From NCBI GenBank assembly GCA_019038645.1, contig JAHOYT010000011.1, positions 1-63,908 of the forward strand: a stretch of DNA of 63,908 bases. The letters are read 5' to 3'. Shown one piece after another: positions 9,106-16,547 of this stretch. The notes under the pieces were generated by a model. It was not told the DNA's origin, searched no databases, and saw only the letters and a program-made list of their open reading frames with translations. The stretch's first letter is position 1. Each line of letters starts with the position of its first letter. Made by a program: the position numbers and the translations under genes. The DNA comes from Bacteroidales bacterium (GTDB lineage: Bacteria > Bacteroidota > Bacteroidia > Bacteroidales > UBA12077).

Positions 9106-10113
9106 TTACTCTTTATTCAAATAATTTCTTCTCGTATTATAATGCAATAGATAAGCTCGTTTGGTTTTTTCATCTAAAAATGAATGGCTAACCAATTCTT
9201 CAACCGATGATTGTTTTTCAAGAAATGGAGCTAAAAGTTTTTCTATTCTGCTTTCCTTTATTTCCATTCGTTTAGCTAGTTCAATAAAGTCATTTTTACT
9301 AGCATGATTAGATTTTTTGTAAGTATCAGATTTAAAACTAAGCTTAAAAAGTTCTCTGTCTAAAGCAAAATCTGTATCATCAACATGAATTCTGGTATTT
9401 ATTAAATCATAAGCAGGGCTTAATAAATAGTCTCCATTAGGAGATTCTAACAAAGAGAAATTCTTTAAATGAGCATCTCCATTCGAAAACAAATAATTAA
9501 AAACAATCAAGCTAAAAAGCTTCTCCACTTCAACCATATAAGCAGGAACATATTTCTTTAATAGCTCTGCCAGTTCTTCGTAACTATAATTATATTTAAA
9601 GTTTACTCCTGCATTTTCTTCTGTTTTACCTGCTAATGAAGCAAAATCTTCTTTTCCCCACCTACTGCCATCTCCTTTAACATCAAACCTTTTAGTTATA
9701 TATGCTTGCTTACCATCTTTAAAAAATATTAAAGCATTCTCTGCGGTATAAATACTATAAACCTGCTGTGCTATTTGCATTGTTAAATGCTCATTAGCCG
9801 GAACCTGATCAACCTTCCTTAAATCTCTTGGTATTGGCTTTAAAATATAATTCCCTTGTTCACCTTCATTAGTTAATCGTAATTTGTTTTTATCCAATAT
9901 CAAAGACATTTTCTCTTGCACTCCCGATATCGAAATTCGTTTGCGATTATCTACAAACTTATTATCATCTTCTTCATCAGTTTGTGGCGAATTATAAGGC
10001 AACACATGACTTACAGTTTTGCCATTAAAAACCCTGCGCAAACAGGTTCGACTATATGTGCTATTACCTTCTGCTAAAGTACCCGGACAATATTTTATTT
10101 CATTTAAGTTCAT
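9106..10113 (-). CDS. hipT: HipT-like kinase toxin
   Basis: A 335-residue HipA-core kinase lacking the usual N-terminal subdomain. The Gly-rich loop carries an S-I-S motif (Ser61, Ser63 in ISISGVQEK), the position of regulatory autophosphorylation in HipT/HipA. The catalytic loop is NGDAHLKN (Asp213, Asn218) and the metal-binding Asp236 lies in SPAYDL. In the E. coli HipBST system HipT phosphorylates tryptophanyl-tRNA synthetase; the target here is unknown. The start codon overlaps the last base of hipS (TAATG). Gene order hipB-hipS-hipT and sizes match the three-gene HipBST type rather than two-gene HipBA. Confidence 0.88.
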   Translation of the reverse strand: MNLNEIKYCPGTLAEGNSTYSRTCLRRVFNGKTVSHVLPYNSPQTDEEDDNKFVDNRKRISISGVQEKMSLILDKNKLRLTNEGEQGNYILKPIPRDLRKVDQVPANEHLTMQIAQQVYSIYTAENALIFFKDGKQAYITKRFDVKGDGSRWGKEDFASLAGKTEENAGVNFKYNYSYEELAELLKKYVPAYMVEVEKLFSLIVFNYLFSNGDAHLKNFSLLESPNGDYLLSPAYDLINTRIHVDDTDFALDRELFKLSFKSDTYKKSNHASKNDFIELAKRMEIKESRIEKLLAPFLEKQSSVEELVSHSFLDEKTKRAYLLHYNTRRNYLNKE

Positions 10114-10439
10114 TATTCTGTATCAGGTTTAAGAGTTATTGCTCCTATGGTATCATATTTTGCGGTCTCCAATAATAAACCAAAATAATCCTTTTCATCA
10201 ATCTTTAATTGTCTGCTTTGTAGCTTACGGTTTACACCTTCAGAGAGCATATTAAAAAAGAAAGGAAACAGGAATTCTGATTTGTATTCTTGCTGAGTCT
10301 TTGGTAATGTCAAACTAATTGCCGGCAAAGAATCATTTGAAAAATAAGAATCACTGTACCGAAACACATAACTTTTTGCATTCTCTTGAATAAGTTCTCC
10401 TGCCAAATGGCTATTTCTATAAACTTTTGCTTTTCGCAT
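10113..10439 (-). CDS. hipS: HipS-like N-terminal subdomain protein
   Basis: A 108-residue protein equal to the N-terminal subdomain 1 of HipA, encoded as a separate gene. It shows the expected pattern: a VYRNSHLAGEL start, a middle SLTLP, FFFNMLSEG, and the closing YDTIGAITL. In E. coli O127 HipBST the matching HipS is the component that neutralises HipT, while HipB stabilises the complex and represses transcription. It starts 8 bp after hipB and overlaps hipT by one base. Confidence 0.85.
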   Translation of the reverse strand: MRKAKVYRNSHLAGELIQENAKSYVFRYSDSYFSNDSLPAISLTLPKTQQEYKSEFLFPFFFNMLSEGVNRKLQSRQLKIDEKDYFGLLLETAKYDTIGAITLKPDTE

Positions 10440-10447
10440 TTCTTAAT

Positions 10448-10651
10448 CTACTTTTTTACATCAAGCGTTATTTCTAAACCCAGAATCTCTACTATTTGAT
10501 TCAATACCTTAATAGTTGGATTTGCTTTTCCATTTTCTATTCTGTGCAATGTACTTTCACTTATTCCTGCCATTTCTGCAAGATGCGGTTGAGTTATACG
10601 TAGAGTATTTCTGCGCTCCCTTATCTTTTTACCAATTTCTATCAAGACCAT
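10448..10651 (-). CDS. hipB: HipB-like XRE-family DNA-binding protein
   Basis: A 67-residue protein that is almost wholly one Cro/C1-type helix-turn-helix (about 9-62; TQPHLAEMAGISESTLHRIE). It is the first gene of the hipB-hipS-hipT unit and most likely an autorepressor and scaffold for the complex. Palindromes upstream (10761-10786 and 10827-10842) are candidate operators, though they lie 110-190 bp away. Confidence 0.85.
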   Translation of the reverse strand: MVLIEIGKKIRERRNTLRITQPHLAEMAGISESTLHRIENGKANPTIKVLNQIVEILGLEITLDVKK

Positions 10652-10760
10652 ATGATATAATTTTACTTGAAATTACAAATAATTAATAAATTCACAAATA
10701 AAATCCGTAATATAATACGGTTTTAATGTAAAAATATAGTTTTTACATGAAAAAAACAAT

Positions 10761-10786
10761 AAAAACCAGAGTATGTTCTGGTTTTT
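10761..10786. promoter_or_regulatory. Palindrome upstream of hipB (copy 1)
   Basis: A 10-bp perfect stem with loop GTATGT: AAAAACCAGA ... TCTGGTTTTT. It could be a bidirectional terminator or, given the related copy at 10827-10842, one of a pair of protein-binding sites. Confidence 0.5.
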
Positions 10787-10826
10787 GTATAAAATACTAA
10801 TAAAAAGAAGCAATAAATTAATAAAA

Positions 10827-10842
10827 CCGGAACATACTCCGG
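10827..10842. promoter_or_regulatory. Palindrome upstream of hipB (copy 2, inverted)
   Basis: CCGGA-ACATAC-TCCGG. Its reverse complement has the same GTATGT centre and nearly the same arms as the copy at 10766-10781. This suggests two related sites in opposite orientation rather than two unrelated terminators. Confidence 0.45.
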
Positions 10843-10874
10843 GATTATGAATAAAAACAAAGTGATTCGTAAAA

Positions 10875-10913
10875 TTTCGAGAACAATACCGTTTATCGGT
10901 ACTTATTTCGAAA
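10875..10913. promoter_or_regulatory. Nested palindrome
   Basis: An inner TACCG-TTTAT-CGGTA (10887-10901) sits inside outer TTTCGA / TCGAAA arms (10875-10880, 10908-10913). Possible operator; the function is unknown. Confidence 0.3.
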
Positions 10914-10923
10914 AAAGATTTCA

Positions 10924-10961
10924 AACAAAACGAGAGTAGAAAATGTTAAAATTTACTCTCG
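10924..10961 (-). terminator. Terminator after the AbiE-like pair
   Basis: The CGAGAGTA ... TACTCTCG stem (10931-10938 with 10954-10961) is followed on the minus strand by TTTTGTTT. It lies 30 bp after the stop of the nucleotidyltransferase gene. Confidence 0.65.
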
Positions 10962-10990
10962 TGCAATAATTAGGGGTAAATGGTGTCTTG

Positions 10991-11770
10991 TTAAATAATT
11001 TGAAACTCTAAATTAAAGTTACTTAAAAATTGTTTAAATAACGCGTCTACATCTATTTGTGGTAAACCTAAATCCTTAAACATCCTTTTATCTGGCAATT
11101 CATCTTTAACCACATTAGCGAAATCTTGCATATCTGCTTTTATTGAGTCAGGTAATGCAAATACTTCTTCTGAAGTAAGCATTGCAGCCATCCGAAAGAC
11201 ATCTTTCTTATGCTTAGGAATATCTTCTTTTTTAACTGGTTCACCTTTTGCTAAACGTTCAGTTAAATCCAGAAAGGCTTTAACTTTTTGACATATTAGA
11301 GCTTCAGTATTAGCAATATGAATATTATCTTCAACCTTACTGTGCTCTATAGTATAGTTGTAATAATCTTCATTCATTAGAATAGCTGAAAGACTAGAAA
11401 GACCTTCACCAGTAGGAATCGGTGTCAAATGAGATTCTTCATCTATATCTAAAAGGTCAGGAATTCGAGAAAAAAGTTCAATCTGTTTAGGGAAATCCTT
11501 TTTTTCAGGTTTAAAAAAACGATAATATTTACGTTCATCTTCACATTTCTCTTTGCGCTCATAATTAGCTTCCTTAATAAAGGCCCAAAATTGTTTAACA
11601 AATTCTGGTTTTAAAGCTTCTACAATCAGAATCATATCAATATCTCTAGTAGCTCTTGGTGTTAGCTCTGCATCTTCCAAAATAATGTCACATGCTGTTC
11701 CGCCAATAATGATATAACTATCAGTAAAATCTTTAAAATATTCTCGAAATTTATCTACTCCAATTACCAT
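10991..11770 (-). CDS. AbiEii-like nucleotidyltransferase (putative toxin)
   Basis: A 259-residue protein with a minimal nucleotidyltransferase signature near the N-terminus: Gly23-Gly24 in IIGGTACD and the metal-binding Asp43-x-Asp45 in TRDIDM. This matches the AbiEii/DUF1814 class, in which the enzyme transfers a nucleotide, in some members to tRNA, and stops growth. It overlaps the upstream gene by 7 bp, which fits the AbiEi-AbiEii pair layout (antitoxin first). Family membership is inferred from motifs and context, so a non-toxic housekeeping nucleotidyltransferase remains possible. Confidence 0.7.
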   Translation of the reverse strand: MVIGVDKFREYFKDFTDSYIIIGGTACDIILEDAELTPRATRDIDMILIVEALKPEFVKQFWAFIKEANYERKEKCEDERKYYRFFKPEKKDFPKQIELFSRIPDLLDIDEESHLTPIPTGEGLSSLSAILMNEDYYNYTIEHSKVEDNIHIANTEALICQKVKAFLDLTERLAKGEPVKKEDIPKHKKDVFRMAAMLTSEEVFALPDSIKADMQDFANVVKDELPDKRMFKDLGLPQIDVDALFKQFLSNFNLEFQII

Positions 11771-12774
11771 ATGTATTTTTTAATTATTTGTTCTAACGCC
11801 ATTTCAATTCGTTCATCTTGATTGTCTGTAAAGCTTAAGTATAATGATAAAGGATCAACAACTGCTTCTTTAGCTATATCTTCCATCAGTATAAACGGAT
11901 TGTATTTCCAAATTTCCAGACAATATCTTCCTTCAAATTCATTTAAACCTTGAAGTTTATTCTCTTTCTCTAGTTTGTAAAACAAGTTCTTTTCTATTGC
12001 AAAGTATTCCTGTTTGCTAGGATTCATGTCGCTATATTCAGGCAAAGCAGATGTATTAGCAAGAAATAAAAGTTCTCCTTCAGGATATTTTTCAATGTAA
12101 ACCTGTTTCAATACCGGACTGGTCATTAAAGGTAAAGCTTTATACCATAACTCAGAAATGTTTCCATTAAACCGAACATACTTTTCTTTGCTTCCTTCAG
12201 TCTCGCATAATTCATGAGCTTTTAAATTATTAACTGCTTTAGTTATTGCCATAGCAGAATAATCTAATTTCTGAGCTAAATCTTTAAAAGTATATTGTTC
12301 CAATGAGTTATCCCTTTTCAAAATTTGATACAACATTATGTATTGAGCAGAAGGAATAAGTGTTTCCGTTTTTTTAGGCCTTACATATTCTTTTTCGTTT
12401 AAATCAATACGAATGTTAGGCATAAACATTTGTCTGCCCGGAACGATAAAATTAATTTGTTTTTGAATTAATCTATTTCTTATATATGAATGGATTGTAT
12501 TATAAACCAACACTGTTCTTCTTTGTAAAATATCTTCGACAGTTTCCATGTTTTTTTTCAATTGTCCAACGTTAGGTAACGTTTCATCTTTAGGAATCAG
12601 TAAGGTGAATTCATTACCAAGAAAGAAATCTCCATAATACAACCAATAAGTTTCTTTCAGGTAAAAAGGGATGATTTTTTGTTCATCATCGCTTATTTTC
12701 CACAGTCCGGGTTGAACTCCTACAGTGTCATGTAAGTATTGTCGCAATTGCTCTATAAATGTAAGTACCTTCAT
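11764..12774 (-). CDS. AbiEi-like winged-helix protein (putative antitoxin)
   Basis: A 336-residue protein when started at the ATG at 12774 (MKVLTFIEQL). A GTG at 12801 would add nine residues but would fall inside the inverted-repeat operator, so I reject it. Residues about 150-210 look like a winged helix-turn-helix (FKDLAQKLDYSAMAITKAV). The rest is unfamiliar. Context makes it the regulator and neutraliser of the downstream nucleotidyltransferase, as in AbiE-type systems. The perfect inverted repeat 25 bp upstream suggests it represses its own promoter. Confidence 0.65.
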   Translation of the reverse strand: MKVLTFIEQLRQYLHDTVGVQPGLWKISDDEQKIIPFYLKETYWLYYGDFFLGNEFTLLIPKDETLPNVGQLKKNMETVEDILQRRTVLVYNTIHSYIRNRLIQKQINFIVPGRQMFMPNIRIDLNEKEYVRPKKTETLIPSAQYIMLYQILKRDNSLEQYTFKDLAQKLDYSAMAITKAVNNLKAHELCETEGSKEKYVRFNGNISELWYKALPLMTSPVLKQVYIEKYPEGELLFLANTSALPEYSDMNPSKQEYFAIEKNLFYKLEKENKLQGLNEFEGRYCLEIWKYNPFILMEDIAKEAVVDPLSLYLSFTDNQDERIEMALEQIIKKYIW

Positions 12775-12798
12775 ATCATAATGATAAACTGAAAAATA

Positions 12799-12844
12799 CA
12801 CAATAAACTAATCAGGTTTATTGTGCAAATATAGGTTTATTGTA
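12799..12844. promoter_or_regulatory. Operator-like inverted repeat of the AbiE-like operon
   Basis: CACAATAAAC (12799-12808) and GTTTATTGTG (12816-12825) are perfect 10-bp arms with a 7-bp spacer. A third near-copy, GTTTATTGTA, is at 12835-12844. The half-sites recur at a spacing of 17-19 bases, which fits cooperative binding by the winged-helix protein encoded just downstream. Confidence 0.65.
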
Positions 12845-12878
12845 TTGAAATACAAAATATTATAACATAAAATCATTT

Positions 12879-13637
12879 TTAGCAAATAAATGTTGCATTG
12901 TCATTAAATAATTGATGTTCATTATACTTAATGTAACCCAGTTGGTTGGTTACTAGCTGGGTTTTGCCAATCCTAAAGTTAGCGATATTTTGATGGTGGT
13001 GCCCGAAGATCCAATAATTGATATCCGATTTTTCAATAAGATTATATAGTTCTACTGCAAAGGCACTGCTTAAAACATTTCCTTTGTATTTCTCGGGATA
13101 ATTAAAAAAGCTTGGTGCGTGATGAGAAACGACAATTGTCTTTTTCTGCCCGTTTTGTTTTAATTCCTGTTCAATAAATCGGATACATTCCTGATGCAAT
13201 TGGTTATAATGAAAAGGAGTAAGAAGCTCCTTTTTATGTTTTATTACCTGAAAATCGGACATGCTTTGTTGAATAATCCATTGGTTTGCGGGATTTATCT
13301 TTGACCAAAGAGTAGAGAATATAAGCTTTAAATTATTATGCTTTACAGATGTATTGTTAACCAGGAAAACATTGTCTCTGATTTTCTCGTGAATGGTACC
13401 ATTTTTTTGAGAGATATCGTAATAATAATATTCGTGGTTTCCCGGTACCCAATAAGTATATTTAAAATTATCGGAAATGTAATCGAAAAAATCACCATGG
13501 TTTTTCATTACTATAAAAGGAACAATATCGCCTGCCAAAACCAAAATGTCTCCTTTGGCCTGTAAAGGATTTGATTTCAGGAATTCATTGTTTTCAGAAA
13601 ATTCCAAATGCAGATCAGAACAATATTGGATTTTCAT
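12879..13637 (-). CDS. Calcineurin-like metallophosphoesterase
   Basis: A 252-residue protein with the complete metallophosphoesterase motif set: SDLHLEF (Asp8, His10), AGDIV (Asp37), PGNHEY (Asn67-His68), SHHAPS and FGHHHQN. These bind two metal ions and hydrolyse a phosphoester. The substrate is not readable; relatives act on proteins, nucleotides or nucleic acids. Inside the island it stands alone between the AbiE-like operon and the membrane-protein gene, with gaps of over 100 bp on both sides. Confidence 0.85.
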   Translation of the reverse strand: MKIQYCSDLHLEFSENNEFLKSNPLQAKGDILVLAGDIVPFIVMKNHGDFFDYISDNFKYTYWVPGNHEYYYYDISQKNGTIHEKIRDNVFLVNNTSVKHNNLKLIFSTLWSKINPANQWIIQQSMSDFQVIKHKKELLTPFHYNQLHQECIRFIEQELKQNGQKKTIVVSHHAPSFFNYPEKYKGNVLSSAFAVELYNLIEKSDINYWIFGHHHQNIANFRIGKTQLVTNQLGYIKYNEHQLFNDNATFIC

Positions 13638-13766
13638 GCCAGGTTATTTAATTTTCTAATATTGTAAAAAACAGCTAGAACAAATATAATGTAGGTTTGG
13701 TAAAATTTCTAATTGAATATCAAATAAAAAAATATTTGAATACGTTAAATAATAAAGGTATATCAA

Positions 13767-14897
13767 TTAATATTTAGTCAAATTCGGATACAAACTTAGA
13801 GCTTTCTTTGTAATTGATTTCTTAAAACTTTTTAACACATCATCTATCGTTGAGACAATATTAAAGAGTTCTTTTTCTGTAAGATATAAGGATAGGTTCA
13901 AACTAACCTTGCTTTCAAATGTATGTTTTGAAATGAAAAGGGCTAAAATATTCGTAAAATCATTTTCTTCATATTTTGTTTTTAAAATTGAATTTTTAAA
14001 TTCATGTGATATAAGTTTCGCTTTAGCATTCGTTTTAAAGAAGTGCTTTTCTTTGTTATTGTGGTTATAGTTTTTGTAAAAATAATTGCAGCTTGATTTG
14101 ATTAATATAAGTCTTTTAAAAACAGCGTCTCTTTTTTCCTCATATGAAGTTACAGTACTAACACATTGTCTTATTGTATATCTACTTTTATCCCAATTCT
14201 TATCTTTCTTTTCGAATAAAAAAACATAAAGTTCAGGTAATGGGCTAAACTTAAATTTTTTAGATTTATTAAGTACGCCAATTAATATTGTAGTATCTTG
14301 ATCAAATAAATTATTAGACTTTATCTTGTCAATTTCTTCAGATTCCTTTTTAAGATAGTAAAGCATTTTTGGGTAATTTCGATTTCGATACGACATAAGG
14401 AAAAATGGTACAAAATAGAAGACCATGGTAGCAAAAATAAAATAAATGACAATGTGTTCATATGAACCAAGTGGAATGACAAGATTATAGAAGTAAAAAA
14501 ATATGCAAATAAGAATTGCAAAAAACACATATTCAGTTAATCTGTTAAATAGCTTTCCCCTTTTAATTTTAATGTTTAAAATATCAATAGCTTCTTCCTT
14601 TACACGATGATAGATTTCTTGGATATTTATTGAGTTTTCATTAATTGTTTCAATTAATATTAAATCATCAATAAATTTCCACATATTGTTTATGTTTTTA
14701 CCATGGATCCCAAGATAGTTTTTGATTCGAAAACTGAATTTTAAAAGCATAAATGTAAAAAGGTTAATTCCTTCAGATTTAATCTTTCTTTTTACTTCAG
14801 ATACTTGATTGAAAATATAAGGTTTTATATCAGCGAAGCCTTGTACATCATTTATTTTCTCCTTTTTAGTAAAGAACTTAACTATTCGTCGTACCAT
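13767..14897 (-). CDS. Unknown two-helix membrane protein
   Basis: A 376-residue protein of no family I recognise. Two hydrophobic segments lie at about 122-142 and 147-168, joined by a short loop. The roughly 120-residue N-terminal and 205-residue C-terminal parts are rich in Lys, Glu, Ile and Asn and probably cytoplasmic. Its ATG lies inside the end of the integrase gene (20-bp overlap), so it is translated from the same message. A role in the element's biology or as an island defence effector is possible, but nothing in the sequence proves it. Confidence 0.6.
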   Translation of the reverse strand: MVRRIVKFFTKKEKINDVQGFADIKPYIFNQVSEVKRKIKSEGINLFTFMLLKFSFRIKNYLGIHGKNINNMWKFIDDLILIETINENSINIQEIYHRVKEEAIDILNIKIKRGKLFNRLTEYVFFAILICIFFYFYNLVIPLGSYEHIVIYFIFATMVFYFVPFFLMSYRNRNYPKMLYYLKKESEEIDKIKSNNLFDQDTTILIGVLNKSKKFKFSPLPELYVFLFEKKDKNWDKSRYTIRQCVSTVTSYEEKRDAVFKRLILIKSSCNYFYKNYNHNNKEKHFFKTNAKAKLISHEFKNSILKTKYEENDFTNILALFISKHTFESKVSLNLSLYLTEKELFNIVSTIDDVLKSFKKSITKKALSLYPNLTKY

Positions 14898-16134
14898 TTG
14901 ATTTATTGTTTAGTGAATGATTATTTAGTTTTTCTCTTAACTGAGTCATGTCTTCGCTTACTTTCTTCTCAATTACCTTAGCATAAATTTGTGTTGTTTT
15001 TATAGATTTATGTCCTAATATGGAGCTTACTGTTTCAATTGGAACTCCCATTGTTAAAAGCCAGGTGGCACAAGTATGTCTGGCAATGTGGAATGAAAGT
15101 ACTTTATTTATAGAACAGATATCAGCTATCTCTTTAAGATATGCATTTGTTTTTTGGTTACTTGAAACAGGTAAAAGTTTTCCTTTGATACTTGATTCTG
15201 GATGATCTTTATACTTTTCAATTATTTCCAGAGCTTTTGGGAGTAACGGGATGTTACTTTTTACCTCCGTTTTTTCTCTGTAAGTATATATCCATTTTTC
15301 ACCATCGATTCCGGTAACAATATGGTTTGGAGTTAGATTTGCAACATCAACATATGCTAAACCTGTGTAACAGCTGAAAATAAAAACATCCCTGATAACA
15401 TCCAGTCTTGGAATAGTTATTTCTTTAGTTTCTAATTTGATTAGTTCTTCCTGGGAAAGAAACTCTCTTTTACTTTCTTTTAAAGTAACTTTATATTTAA
15501 GGAATGGATCTTTATCTAACCAATCATTAGCAATAGCAAGATTTATTACTTTTTTAAAGTTCTTAATATACTTTATAGAGGAATTGTGATTGCAATTTTT
15601 AACGACTTTGAAATACTTTTCAAGGTTTGTTACAAAAGAGTAGTCCATTTGCTTCAGGTACATATCATTTGTTCCATATTCATGTTCTATAAATTCTGAT
15701 ATGTGATTCAATGTTGTATCATAGCGTTTAACAGTTGCTGAAGCATAGGTTTTTCCTTCAAGTTCCTTCATTTGCTTATTATGGTATTTAAAGACTTCTA
15801 AAATAGTTTTGTGTCTTTTGTCAATCCCTATTAGTCTGTTCTTAATTGCCACAGCTGTAATAAATTCATTTCGGTCGAGCATATCTCGTTTTACGTCGTG
15901 AATTTTAGTGGTTATTGAGTCAATTTGTATATTGATTGATCGTGCATCTTCTTTATTGCCTTTAACGCAATTTGCATGACTATCCCATCGTGAAGGTAAT
16001 ATCTTTCTATTGATGTATACTTCGGCCCTTTTCCCATCTATTGTTATTCTAGAATAGATTGGAACAAGACCATTCTTATCAATTTTGTCATTTTTAATAT
16101 AAAATAAGACGTTTAGTGAAGTTGGATTATTCAT
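14878..16134 (-). CDS. Tyrosine integrase of the ssrA island
   Basis: A 418-residue tyrosine recombinase of the Bacteroidota type: an N-terminal arm-binding region, a SAM-like core-binding domain (about 110-210) and a C-terminal catalytic domain. Catalytic residues visible are His349-x-x-Arg352 (HIARHT), His375 (LGHKS) and the nucleophile Tyr384 (TQIYAKV). At the usual first-Arg position the sequence reads TGLAYVD, with Ala, as is common in this Bacteroidota clade. It lies about 400 bp from the tmRNA end, where it would catalyse integration and excision at the 18-bp core. Confidence 0.92.
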   Translation of the reverse strand: MNNPTSLNVLFYIKNDKIDKNGLVPIYSRITIDGKRAEVYINRKILPSRWDSHANCVKGNKEDARSINIQIDSITTKIHDVKRDMLDRNEFITAVAIKNRLIGIDKRHKTILEVFKYHNKQMKELEGKTYASATVKRYDTTLNHISEFIEHEYGTNDMYLKQMDYSFVTNLEKYFKVVKNCNHNSSIKYIKNFKKVINLAIANDWLDKDPFLKYKVTLKESKREFLSQEELIKLETKEITIPRLDVIRDVFIFSCYTGLAYVDVANLTPNHIVTGIDGEKWIYTYREKTEVKSNIPLLPKALEIIEKYKDHPESSIKGKLLPVSSNQKTNAYLKEIADICSINKVLSFHIARHTCATWLLTMGVPIETVSSILGHKSIKTTQIYAKVIEKKVSEDMTQLREKLNNHSLNNKSNGTTNS

Positions 16135-16473
16135 ATTTGGTGTCTAAAATGATTCAATTAATAAATTTTCATATCAAATTAAGACAAAATAATTCAAATT
16201 ATCAAGAAATTATCAATTTTTATAATTAATAGATATAGAGATTATTATGATACAATATTTTATATCGACAATTTGCAGTTGAATTGAATAAAATGATATC
16301 ACTTTGTCGACTTCAAGCTATCTTTAGGGCAAAAATGATATCATTTATTCTGTTTTTGTCGATAATGCAAGGTTACCTATTCGGACACCAAAATAGCAAT
16401 TGCAGTAATGGTATCCTAATAGGTGTCATTTAGTATGATTAATTGCAAATATTAAGGGTTTTGTTAAAAAGAA
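16135..16473. other. Integrase-proximal attachment arm region
   Basis: It holds no gene. Short repeats suggest recombinase arm sites: TTGTCGA at 16304-16310 and 16356-16362, with its inverse TCGACAA at 16265-16271; and AAAATGATATCA at 16290-16301 and 16332-16343. TATCGACAA (16263-16271) and TTGTCGATA (16356-16364) are perfect inverted copies. Confidence 0.45.
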
Positions 16474-16508
16474 AAAACAGCGCTAAACATTTAATTTAGG
16501 CTGTTTTA
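16472..16508 (-). terminator. Terminator downstream of tmRNA
   Basis: On the minus strand AAAACAG/CCTAAA pairs with TTTAGCG/CTGTTTT around a short loop and ends in a T run. It lies 24 bases past the tmRNA 3' end. It belongs to the island side of attR, so the element brought its own terminator for the gene. Confidence 0.6.
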
Positions 16509-16529
16509 GTGTGTTTTGTGATTTGTTTC

Positions 16530-16547
16530 AGTGGAGCTGGCGGGAGT
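16530..16547. repeat. ssrA: attR: core repeat at the intact tmRNA 3' end
   Basis: The same 18 bases as 4008-4025, here within the intact T-arm and acceptor stem of the tmRNA. Confidence 0.85.

Larger units (their letters stand above)
10652..10990. other. Regulatory gap between AbiE-like pair and hipB
   Basis: These 339 bases hold no convincing gene; an 83-codon open frame (10673-10924, minus) is low-complexity and overlaps several palindromes. The gap carries a terminator (10924-10961) and three palindromes, listed separately. Confidence 0.6.
4008..16547. mobile_element. Integrative genomic island inserted in ssrA
   Basis: A 12.5-kb island bounded by an exact 18-bp direct repeat (4008-4025 and 16530-16547) that is the 3' end of the tmRNA gene. 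The intact tmRNA lies at the right border. A tyrosine integrase is the first large gene next to it, the standard arrangement for elements that use ssrA as their site. All cargo genes are on the minus strand: integrase, unknown membrane protein, metallophosphoesterase, AbiE-like pair, HipBST-like system, restriction-modification enzyme, and HipA-like kinase with HIRAN partner. I see no relaxase, conjugation, capsid or replication gene, so it is probably a non-self-mobile defence or addiction island. Confidence 0.85.

Noticed and set aside
10673-10924. 83-codon open frame on the minus strand upstream of hipB
   Set aside because: It is low-complexity, rich in Phe/Leu/Ile, runs through three palindromes, and resembles no known protein.
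12775-12801. GTG start nine codons upstream of the AbiEi-like gene
   Set aside because: It lies in the inverted-repeat operator, and the ATG at 12774 gives a normal start.
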